Assembly: GCF_011397635.1 (NCBI RefSeq)
Contig: NC_064770.1
Location: forward strand, 27,421,603-27,485,602
Source of the DNA: Epinephelus fuscoguttatus
Taxonomy: Eukaryota > Chordata > Actinopteri > Perciformes > Serranidae
Length of the DNA stretch: 64,000 nt
Direction of reading: 5' to 3'
Shown: in pieces, positions 34,011 to 44,345 of the stretch
Layout: every line of letters starts with the position of its first letter
Numbering within the stretch: the first letter of the stretch is position 1
Program-made: the position numbers and the translations under genes
Notes under the pieces: generated by a model
What the model was told of the DNA's origin: nothing
The model's database searches: none
Seen by the model: the letters and a program-made list of their open reading frames with translations, nothing else

Positions 34011-36017
34011 ATGGGAAATGGACATGATAAATATGAACCCCGCCCACCTTCTCTCAGTAAGACACTCAAATGATTACAGAACATTGTTTAAACAAATGCA
34101 GATAAAGACAGAAATAACAGATTCTTCATTTGTCTTAAAATTCCTTTAAATGTGACTCCTTACAACAACTTTACATTTTACTTGTCAGCTTTTGATGAAC
34201 CATGGAGGAACATACCATGGGGGTGAGTGATTTCTTTAATGTTTTCTCGTGGTTCCTCTGATTTGATCATTTTTCAGAAACCAACACTGAGCACACTCAT
34301 TTGTTGAAACTGCCTTTTGTTATGTTGTTTTGTGTTTCTTGTCAGACTCACTAACATGGTAGTTTAATGTCATCAGTGTCGATGGCAAAAGTGAAGCAAC
34401 CACAAAATACCATATGTTTACACAAACTGATTTAAACAAGTAAATCTAAAAATGTAACCTTTTCTTTATTGAACAGTGACAAAGACAGAGACCTGCAGGT
34501 TGTGAAGGATTATCAGCCTCATAACGATGAGGTCCAACAGCTCAGAATTCTGCTTTATGGACCCTCTGGTTCTGGCAAGTCCAGCTTCATCAACTCTGTT
34601 GACAGTGTTTCACAAGGCAGAATCACTGGTCGGGCTTTGGCAGATGCAGTCTCTAACGACAGCTTCACCCTAAAAGTATGAATCACTTTTGAATGTGGTT
34701 TAATCAAGGTCATGTATTTTAAGCACTGTAAAACTTGAACAACTCTTGCATGCACCTGTAATGACAACTGCAGTCACTAGGGGACTGAAGCTGTCTGAGG
34801 GGCAGGGCCAAAAAAATGAAAGAGGCCACCAGCTGTGTTCAGTGGGCATCAGTGTGCAGAAAGTTTTCTAGCATGTAGGGAAGCCTGTATTACTTTTTAT
34901 GCATTGCAGTGTACAGATCAGACGAGCAGCAGTGATGCAACTAGTTGTGATGAAACTGATGAGCAAGACACAAACTGCTATATGGCCATCACTCAATAGG
35001 TGGCACTGTTGTCCTTATAACTGCACTTTTCTGTTTTACAGTACAAAAGTTACAAAATCCAAAAAGGAGGACCAGGGACGTTTTACCCTTTTGTCTTCAC
35101 TGACATCATGGGCCTTGACAGGGAAACCAATAAAGGAGCAAATGTGGAAGACATCAAACTGGCCATGATGGGACACATTAAAGATGGATACACTGTAAAA
35201 TATACTGAATTCATTAAACTCTGTTGGATATATTTCAGTAAATCAATCCAGCTTTGAGATCTGTTTAGCACGAACAATTTCTACAAAAAACATACAGTAC
35301 AAACTATTTACATGCAAAGGTCATTTTTAAAATTTAATTTACATTCTTTTCCAGTTCAATCCTCTCTCTAAAATAACGGAGGATGATAATTACTACAACA
35401 ACGACCCCACTCTGAAGGACCAAGTTCATGTTCTGGTTTGTGTCTTCTCTGCTGACACATCAAGAATCCTGATTGATGAATATGTGGAAAAGATGAGGGA
35501 TGTCAGACGGACAGCCAGAGACATGGGTAAGAGTTATAGGGTTAGTTATTGGGTTTCATATGTTTTAGCCAATAACCTGACAAACATTATCTTGATTAAA
35601 CTGGATTCTGCTCTGTATCGGCAGGAATTCCCCAAGTGGCCATTCTCACCAAAATTGACAGAGCCTGTCCAGAGGTCAAAAAAGACATAAAGAACGTGTA
35701 TAAGAGCAAGTGCCTGAAGAATAAGGTAGGTTAATAAAGATGACTGAGTTTATATAGAGTTGTTATTCAAGTTGGAATATATTTCTGTTTTACATTACAT
35801 TACACAAAAATCTCCTTTGATCAGCTCTTTGCTGTCATTCCTTTTTTTAATTTAGATGGAGAAACTGAGTGCGTCGCTGGGTATTCTAGGGAAAAGCATC
35901 TTTCCTGTGAAGAACTACCACTCAGAGATCGACACAGATGATGACACTGATACACTGATACTGAGCGCACTGAGATACATCATTAACCTTGGAGAAGACT
36001 TTGTGAACAACCAGTAG
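34011..36017 (+). CDS. ifi44l: IFI44-like protein, copy 5 (288 aa, seven coding exons)
   Basis: Coding exons are 34011-34056, 34189-34222, 34477-34675, 35042-35194, 35355-35526, 35625-35725 and 35856-36017. A non-coding exon is at 33479-33534. It starts [15 protein letters not shown], then [12 protein letters not shown]. The P-loop and LTKID are intact. Exon 5 carries KGANVEDIK and exon 6 [10 protein letters not shown]. This is the most diverged open copy in its 3' half: [42 protein letters not shown] and [10 protein letters not shown] all differ from the array consensus. The changes are replacements in an open frame, not obvious decay. A poly(A) signal is at 36448-36453. Confidence 0.9.
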
Positions 36018-37100
36018 ACCTCCATACTGCTGCTGAGACAACTCTTACACATCTATCACAGTGAGAAAAAAGTCAGTCTGCAACATAAAATGGGCTTTTT
36101 GGTTTTTATTTGCATGCATGTAATACATTGAGTCTCTGCTGCTGGTTAGTCTTACCTTGCTGAATAAAGTATTAATAAGCTGTATCATACTCACTCTGCA
36201 TTTCAGTTTTTGCATCATCTATGCTAATATGTTTTGTTTCTTAGCTGGTAATTTTTGGTGTTGTAGTCTCTCAGTAATCATGAATCTGGTGATGAGCAGG
36301 TCAGAGGACATGTCTAGGTTAAAATTGGGCTAAATTAGGTTCAGAAGTGTAACTTTTTTTAGACTACTGATTACATATGCTGTCTATGTTTGAAACTGCT
36401 TGATAATGACACATTGTGTTACAGTACTGCTGCTCAGCTGAAACCACAATAAATGACAGTACTGAAGTGCGTCACTAGTTTCCTTTGATTTCATTCCCTC
36501 TAGTCCATGAGTAGACTGTGTTGTAATGCAGCCCATTGGAAGTGGTTCACGCAGCTGCCACGTAAACTTTTGCTGCTAGGGAAATGTTAATTTATGAGTC
36601 TAGACCAACCCATCAGAGCCTCATCTATGGACCTGACTTAGCTGCACACACTCTGGAAATTTACGTCACTGAGGAGAGGCTACAGGATTATTTAAGAAAC
36701 TCTTTAACTAACTAAAGGGAGCACAGAACACTTTTACTTAAACTACAAATGAGTTACTTTATTTTGATTATGCAGATGCTTACAGTAATAAAACAGTAAT
36801 ATCTATCAGGTGTAATAAATCCAATCAAAACAGAATTAATAAAAGTACACTTGCAGCTTAAATCATTTCCAGCAACTACAAAAATGGTTTCATTTTAAAA
36901 GGGAGCTGTCGTTAACTAAAGCAACACATTCTCACTCTGACCTCGTCACATATTGTCGTTTGGTCATGGACTGAGTGCTTTGGTTGTTGATGATCTGGAA
37001 CACCATATCAAGTTCTCTTCTTTCAAATACACCTCTGTTTTCACAGTAAATTTATCGTTTACATACAGTCTCTTTCTAAATAAACACACTACACTGGAAT
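36018..37100 (+). other. 3' UTR and downstream flank of copy 5
   Basis: Uninterrupted version of the 3' flank, without the LINE remnant or hAT-like element found after copies 2, 3, 4 and 7. Paralogous to 3243-4320. No gene seen. Confidence 0.6.
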
Positions 37101-37109
37101 AACCCTAAG

Positions 37110-37500
37110 AATTGACGTCTGTTTTCCTTCAACTAACACACATGGTTGGGTTTATAGGCGACAAAAGCATGTGGTTAGGTTTAGGGGGAAAAAACAGGGT
37201 TTGACTTTAGAATCTTACAGGACGTGAACACCGCTCTCTCAGGTGAAAGTCCATGTTTGTTGAACCCATCAACCACCTCTCCTGCCCCCCCCTACTTGGA
37301 CTGTTGCCGCCTTACCGTTCGTCCTTGTCCCATCACGGTTCTCCCTGAACCCGCCAGGCGCCATTAAACTATAATGGCAACTGGCTGCGTATCATGTCGA
37401 TATTAAATGACGCCTTTTATCATTGGTGTCTGACGCCACACGTCACTGCGTAAGTGCCAGATTTCGGCGTCTTCAGAGTGAGACCGGGCTCGTTTTTCTG
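37110..37500 (+). repeat. Dispersed teleost repeat
   Basis: It contains acatggttgggtttataggc, catgtggttaggtttaggg and gacgccttttatcattggtg. From memory this matches a repeat widely scattered in fish genomes. It occupies the place where the copy 1 flank has the L1-clade LINE. Class not determined. Confidence 0.4.
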
Positions 37501-37589
37501 TAATCACAGTTGCAGTTGCTGTTTTTAGACGCTCTCAGATTTTTACATTGTTGTGTATTGCACAGAATGTTTACATCTAGAGTGAGTGA

Positions 37590-38419
37590 CATCACACACT
37601 TACAAAAACGTGTATGCTGACATGGTTCCATTCGTAGTACAGCTTTAGGGTCCACATCAGCCCCAAGCAAAACTAATACGATCAAGTACAAAGAGTCATG
37701 ATTTGTTTAAAGTTTGAATGAAGTTTCTAAGTGAAAGTTTTACCGAGTATAAAGAGGTTTGAGAGGAGTTCACGAGGTACAAAGATGGATGGAATGCTCA
37801 GAATTTGAACAGCGTGTCCGTTCATATCAATGGGCAAAAAAGTTGAACGACAGCACAGATCTTCTTAGTTAGTGAACACTTTGAAGTTTGAATGAAGAAA
37901 ACAGTTTGAGGACACTGGAACCTGCGAACAAGTAAAAAAAGAAGAAGAATAAAGAAATAAATTCGAGAGTATGAGTGTGCATCACTGAAGGCATGCCACT
38001 GTCTAGAGACAGAGTGCTTTGTACCTATAAGACTGTAGTGATGGCTGCAATTGAGCAATAAGAGAAACGCCACAAACTGGTCACGTGTTGTCAGACACTG
38101 TAAATTTGCCCTTGGAGACACTAAATCAGACAACTGCACAACAGACAGACACCTCAGAACATCCGCAGCTCTGTTTTGGACCCCTGGGTGTCCAAGCCCT
38201 GCTTGAACCTGTGTGTGAGGGCTGGGCATTGTGGAGGGAAGTTCAATCAGCTGTTCAAAATCTGACAGTAGTTTAACTTGAAATTAGGTTGTTTATTTGC
38301 TTTTTGGTTATAAACATGCAGTACTTTGACTTTTAAGCTGCAGCAAACGACTTGTGTCTTTGTCAGAGGGAACTATATGTGCACAGGCCAGAAGAGGAAA
38401 TTCTTACAAACCACTAAAG
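37590..38419 (+). other. Intergenic spacer before copy 6
   Basis: Paralogous to 8488-9397 before copy 2. No gene seen. Confidence 0.55.
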
Positions 38420-38429
38420 GAAACCAAAA
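38420..38429 (+). promoter_or_regulatory. ISRE-like site upstream of IFI44-like copy 6
   Basis: GAAACCAAAA, the variant shared with copies 1 and 2. Candidate non-coding exons end at 38522 (gtatac follows) and span 38664-38710. Confidence 0.4.
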
Positions 38430-39150
38430 GGATGTTAGCAGCACGTTAAAAGCTCCATTTCCTCACACTGCTTGCATCAATATAACACCTAACAGGCATC
38501 AACAGCTACTGGACACTCCTAGGTATACTAACCATGTCTTTGCAATACACATAGGAACGTCAGTGCATGATCGTTCACTGCTTTAATAATTCTACAAGTG
38601 ACTGTGTGGCTCCGCAGTAAAATAATTTGTCAAAGTGATAACAAGGAGTTTGATCCGTTTCAGAAGCGATACTTGAGCTAAACCATCACGACCGAAGCAC
38701 GACCACTGAGGTAAGATTTTCTTTTCTTTCTTTTTTTTTTTTTAAGATATTCATATGTAAAGAAACAAACAAAACACCAATACAAACTGTTTTAGAGATG
38801 GAAAAGTTCAACAAAGAACAAGAAAATACCAGTGCAGCCATTTTGAACTATATTAGTCTGATAGCTGTTTACCCAGTGCTCTTATCTGACTGAATGTAAG
38901 TACTGTATCAGTAAATTCATGTGGAGGGTCAATTTATTTTTGTCTATGTCTTAATTTATATTATTTAACAGTGAAAAATGCCTGTGAACATTCTCATATC
39001 TTTTTACTTTCACTTTCCCTTCCTGCACACTCTTAATGTATTGTATATGTTCTGCTATTTCATTTAGAATTAAAGATATACATCAAGAGCAAAGTGTTTA
39101 TTCATGCAGCAGGCTTAAGTCTGAACTTGCAAATAAATATTTTGAAATAT

Positions 39151-39890
39151 TATTATCAGACCACAAATGAGACAAGAATTGGCACAACACACCCACTCTC
39201 TCACTCTGACGTCTCCTCTTTCCTGTTGGTTGATTTGGCTGCTGCTGCTCCAATGAGCTGCACTGCAGAGTTCCGACCAAAGCGCAGCACAGCAGGTTGA
39301 AATGTCCAACCATCCTGCGGTGCCCTGTGGCCGGGAGACGGTGAAGAAGAAGAGTCGGTGTGCTATTTATTTCTGCCGGTTAAATCTCTGCATTGACTGC
39401 ACCTGTTCTCCGCACACAGTTTACTTTCTGCGTCATTTTTAGTTGTGATCCAACTTTTCTAAATAGCTTTAGTGCTTCACTCTACTATACAGAAGAAACA
39501 GGAAGATTTAAGACAGGATGGATGACTCTTCCTCAAACACATGGCCCAAAACTACATTTTACCCGGTGCTACTGTCAAAGTGGGACACCTCTACTGGCAA
39601 TCTGGAACACTACAAACACATTCTTGTTTATGTGTAGGCCTAATTAATACACAATAGTAATACAAAGAACAATAAACATCTTTTTTTTTAAGGAGGGCTA
39701 CAGGTACAGCAGACACACCCCTTTCCCACTCCCTCCCACGTCCCCTCACAATGTTATGTAATGGGTTTAATTTATTTTATATAATTAAAACTTTGTGTCA
39801 AACAGTGTGCGTAATCATCATTATCAGGAAATGACTGAATATGAAGTAGGCCCATCATAAAAATGTCAAAATACACTGGAGGAGGGCTAG
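39151..39890. other. Copy 6-specific insertion in 5' intron
   Basis: The flanking intron matches copy 1 on both sides, but about 740 bp here has no counterpart in the array. It includes a small frame at about 39,518-39,637 (MDDSSSNTWPKTTFYPVLLS and 20 further codons) that I do not recognise. No clear terminal repeats or target duplication were seen. Confidence 0.45.
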
Positions 39891-39988
39891 AAGTCTCAAA
39901 ACCATCTGCTGACATTTGGTTTAGCTTTAGGTAATTATGTGTTATTATATTTCTTGTTAACATGTTGCCTTATTATCTTGTTGTAGCC

Positions 39989-41911
39989 ATGGGAAATGTA
40001 TTCAACAAAAAACGCTGCTCATCTCCTGAGAGTAAGCTACTCAAAATATTACAGAGTATTTCTTTAAACATATTTAGATACAAATAACAGATTCTTCATT
40101 TATGTTACTTACAGTTTTGTCTGAATCATCATGATAACACTTGCTCTTTACTTGACAGCTTTTCCTGAACCATGGAGGAACATACCATGGGAGTGAGTGC
40201 TGTGTTCAATGTCTTCTCTTTAACAAACTACTTTTACTGCACACTCTCATTTGTTGGGACTATCTTTTTGTTGGTGTTGTTTGATGTCATTTTGTGTTTA
40301 TTGGCAGCTTCACTAACATGGCAGTTTAATGTAACTGGTGTCTATTACAACAACGCAGCAACCACAAAATATGTGCACCATACAAAATTGACTTTAAATA
40401 ACTGAATCTAAAATCTAATCTAACCTTTTCTTTATTGAACAGTAACAAAGACAGAGACCTGCAGTTTGTGACGGATTATCATCCTCATAACGATGAGGTC
40501 CAACAGCTCAGAATTCTGCCTCATGGACCCTCTGGTTCTGGCAAGTCCAGCTTCTTCAACTCTGTCGACAGCGCTTTACAAGGCAGAATCACTGGTCAAG
40601 CTGCACCAGATGCAATCTCTCACGACAGCTTCACCCAAAAAATATGAACCACTTTTAACCATGGTTTTGTATTTCAAGCACTGTTAAACTTCAACAGCTC
40701 TTTAACCTTGTGTTTTAATGTCATGTTTTTATGTGCACTTTCAGTGATGATTGTAGTAAGTAGCAAAATCAGGCTGTTTGAGGTGCACAGGCTAATAAAT
40801 TAAAAAGGGCTCCTGCAGTGTGCAGTGAAACATCAGCATGTAGAAAGTGCCTTACAGTCATCATTCATTAGTTACCAGTATTGTCCTTATAACTGCCCTT
40901 TTCTGTTTTACAGTACAAAACTTACAAAATCCAAAAAGGAGGACCAGGGACGTTTTACCCTTTTGCCTTCACTGACATCATGGGCCTTGACAGGGAAACC
41001 AACAGAGGAGTTTCTGTGGAAGACATCAAACTGGCCATGATGGGACACATTAAAGATGGATACACTGTAAAATATACTGAATTCATTAAACTCTGTTGGA
41101 TATATTTCAGCAATACAATCCAGCTTTGAGATCTTTTTTAACCAATAATTTTATTTATTTATTTATTATTTATTTTATATATTTAGATACAGTAGAAACC
41201 ATTTACATGCAAAAAGTCATTCTTTAATTGAATTTATATTGTTTTTCAGTTCAATCCTATTGCTAAAATTTCGGAGGATGACAATTACTACAACAAAGAC
41301 CCCACTCTGAAGGACCAAGTTCATGTTCTGGTTTGTGTCGTCTCGGCCGAGACATCAAACATCCTGAGTGATGAACATGTGGTAAAGATGAGGGATGTCA
41401 GACTGGCAGCCAGAGACATGGGTAAGAGTTATAGGGTTAGTTATTTGGTTTCATAAGTTTAATCCAATAACCTGACAAACATTATTTTGATTGACTCAGA
41501 TTCTGCTCTGTGTCGGAAGGTATTCCCCAAGTGGCCATTCTCACCAAAATTGACAGAGCCTGTCCAGAGGTCAAAAAAGACATAAAGAACGTGTATTAGA
41601 GCAAGCACCTGAAGAATAAGGTAGGTTTCTAGAAAGTTGTTATTCAAGTTGGGATTTGATTGTGCTTTACTTTTCAATAATGTAACACAAAAATCTCCCT
41701 TGATCAGCGCTTTGCTTCATTCTATCAATGTCAAATTGTTCAAATTTAGATGGAGGAATTGAAAGTGGCGCTTGGTATTCCAGAGTCCTACATCTTTCCT
41801 GTGAAGAACTACCACCCAGAGATCGACACAGACGATGACACTGATACACTGATACTGAGCGCACTGAGGCGCATCATTAACTCAGGAGAAGACTTTGTCA
41901 ACGACCAGTAG
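39989..41911 (+). pseudogene. ifi44l: IFI44-like pseudogene, copy 6
   Basis: Remnant exons are 39989-40031, 40159-40192, 40443-40641, 40914-41066, 41250-41421, 41520-41620 and 41750-41911. Two lesions are visible. The exon 4 donor, aaa/gtatga in every other copy, reads aaaatatga, so GT is lost and the frame runs into TGA. In exon 7 a TAG at 41597-41599 replaces the Lys codon AAG of the other copies. The exon 7 acceptor is AAG rather than CAG. The N-terminus is also unusual ([26 protein letters not shown]), and exon 4 has several unique replacements ([23 protein letters not shown]). The rest is close to the array consensus, with exon 5 RGVSVEDIK and exon 6 SEDDNYYNKD. A truncated product ending after exon 4 is possible but unlikely to be functional. 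Confidence 0.88.
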
Positions 41912-42440
41912 ACCTCCATACTGCTGAGGCTTTATCACACTGTGGAATAAAAGTCCATTTGCAAACAGGAATGACATAAAGGGCTTGTATTTACATGCAT
42001 GTAATGCATATAGTATCTGCTATATGGTATGTTGTGTTGCTTCTACCTTGCTGGATAAAGTATAAATAGGCTGTGCATCAACCTGAGTCAGTTAACACCT
42101 AGATGTGCATAAAGCAGGCTTGGATCACTCTCAATATGCATTTAGACTTTAGAATCATAAAGTAGTTGGTTATGCTTTGTTGATGCAGGTGGTAATCTCT
42201 GGTGTTAAACAGGTCAAAAGAAAGCTAAACGTCTCGGTTAAAACTGGGCATAGACTTTGTTTTTAGACGACTAGCTACATTTATCTTTAGTTCCGACAGT
42301 GATTTCTGTTTCAGTGTTTGGACCTGCTCTATACTGAAAGATTGTGCTACAGCACTGCTGTTCAGGTAAAACCACAATAAATAACAAACATAATAAAATT
42401 TCTCATTAGTTTGCTTCGTTTCATTCCAACTAGTCCATAC
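41912..42440 (+). other. 3' flank of copy 6 (type found as orphan tails elsewhere)
   Basis: This differs from the 3' flank of the other copies after tagacctccatactgctga: gaggctttatcacactg here, caaatcttac or a close variant there. The same sequence appears without a gene after copies 2, 3 and 4. AATAAA is at 42376-42381. Confidence 0.65.
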
Positions 42441-42705
42441 CATAGACTGTATACATAATGAACATAGCTACTGTGACTCCACCCATTGGTCTGTGGACTG
42501 GTTTGTGGATTTTGAAGCCCAGAATTTGACATTTTGGCCGTGTCCAACTTGGTTTTCTTTTCCAGTCAGAAGTGACCATATTTGGGTGAGGGGCTGGCCC
42601 TGTGGAGGAGCTGGGGTGGATCTGACTGGGAAGCAGAGGACACTATTGGCAGACAGCCTGTCACTCAAACCAGCCATTAACTTTAGGCTTTAATTAAATG
42701 TAAAC
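42441..42705 (+). repeat. Dispersed MITE-like repeat beginning catagactgtata, copy D
   Basis: Paralogue of 15513-15775. The following spacer is cut short at about 43,048, where acagacatctg joins tctagaagg. Relative to the copy 2-3 spacer about 1.56 kb is deleted, including the GATATC-rich element. Confidence 0.5.
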
Positions 42706-43221
42706 AGGTAAGTTGTAAGTTCACTCCCTATAGCTGTCATGGAGAGAAAAATTAGCTATGGAGAGCAAAACTGTTTTTCTACCAGGCTGTAAATATATTT
42801 ATTCCTGCTGTAAAGTTGGGCCTTGTAACACGGGGGTCTGTGGAGATCCACTGGCTTATATGAGTGAGAGAGCACAACCTGGTGCTTTATCCATGTGCAT
42901 GTTTCCCAAACTCAGTCACAGGGTGGGGCTTGTCAGGTGATGGAGAAAATATGCAGCAGTGTCTGCAGTTCAGGTAGGCAGTCTGCTGCCATGGTACTGC
43001 AGCAGGTGCTGTGAATTTGCTCTTGGAGAAACCAGAACAGACATCTGTCTAGAAGGCTGAACCCCATTGTAACAGACAGCGCTTTGGAAAGTTCCTTATT
43101 TCCATAAGCCATATAGCTCATTTTCACCGTTTGTACACAGTTCAGGTGTTAAACCCACGTGAAAATGTGTAAGGTGTGTTTTGCTGTGGTTCTGTGGCAT
43201 GAGTGTGGTTGAAAAACGGCT

Positions 43222-43476
43222 TTCCACTGATTGTCACACACCTGAGTGTGTGAAATTTGTTGTCTGCATTTGACCCATCCCCTGAGGGAGCGGTGAGCAG
43301 CAGCGGTGCCGCGCTCGGGAATCATGTGGTGATCTAACCTCTGAATTCCAACCCGTGATGTTGAGTAGGAGGTAAAACAATAGCAATAGCAATAGCCTTT
43401 GGTATGACCCAGCCAGGGATTGAGCCCACAACCTTCCACAGTCAGAGCAGACACTCTACCACTAAGCCACTGAGCT
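43222..43476 (-). mobile_element. tRNA-derived SINE, copy C
   Basis: Same SINE and orientation as the copies at 17,961 and 32,881. Box B inverse has one change (gggattgagcc). Confidence 0.6.
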
Positions 43477-43551
43477 AGTGTAACATAACTCCTATATGCC
43501 TGTTACTGGACTGCCCGGAGATCAAGTTGTTTCAGATCACATGACCCAAAG

Positions 43552-43561
43552 GAAACCGAAA
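43552..43561 (+). promoter_or_regulatory. ISRE core upstream of IFI44-like copy 7
   Basis: GAAACCGAAA, perfect core. The candidate non-coding exon 1 ends at 43642. Confidence 0.6.
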
Positions 43562-44075
43562 GGATGTTCATTCAAAGCTGTGTGGCCTGAGACAATGCGC
43601 ATCAGTATCACACCAAACCGGCATCAACAACCACACCCAGAGGTAGGCCTATACACCAACCATGTTTTTGCGATTCACTTAGGAACATTAACTCATGATC
43701 AGTAACTATTTTAGTTTGTCTACAAGAGACTGTGGTTCTGTTGTCAGATCATTTGTCAAAGACATAAAAAAGAACTTGGAATACCATATAAAAAGCTTTA
43801 TTTCTCAATTTCAGGAGCATTCATTGAGGTAAACCATCACCACTTCTTTTCCTCGGGCAGAACAGCTGAGGTAAGATTGTTTTATGATATTTATATGTTA
43901 GATACGTTTTCTTAGGATGGACAAGTTGAAGAAAGAACAAGAAAATACTAGAGAGTGCAGTCATTTTGAGGTAGAACTCTTATAATGGTTTAACATCAGT
44001 ACTGTATCAGTAAATTCATGGAGTGGGTCTATTTGATTTTCAATGTATGTCTTTAGTTTGATCAGGTTAAAGTGA

Positions 44076-44110
44076 AAAATGCCTGTAAATCTTTTGTTTA
44101 CAGGCATTTT
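44076..44110 (+). repeat. Perfect 14-bp hairpin in 5' UTR intron of copy 7
   Basis: Identical to the hairpins of copies 3, 4 and 5. Confidence 0.8.
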
Positions 44111-44345
44111 GTCAGGTTTTTTTGTTAGTTTATCTGTTTATTTTCTCTTTCTCTTCTTATTTCTGCTTTTCAAATGAATCTGATTAAAAATAATCAAAGA
44201 CTGAATACTTTGCTCATGCAGCACATTGAGTTTGAACTTATAAAGAAATATTCATAAAGATTGGGTCTCAAAAGTTCCTTGCTTTGCTTTTAAGTAATAC
44301 ACTTTAATAATTGTTCACATGTTGCCTTTATATCTTGTTGTAGCC

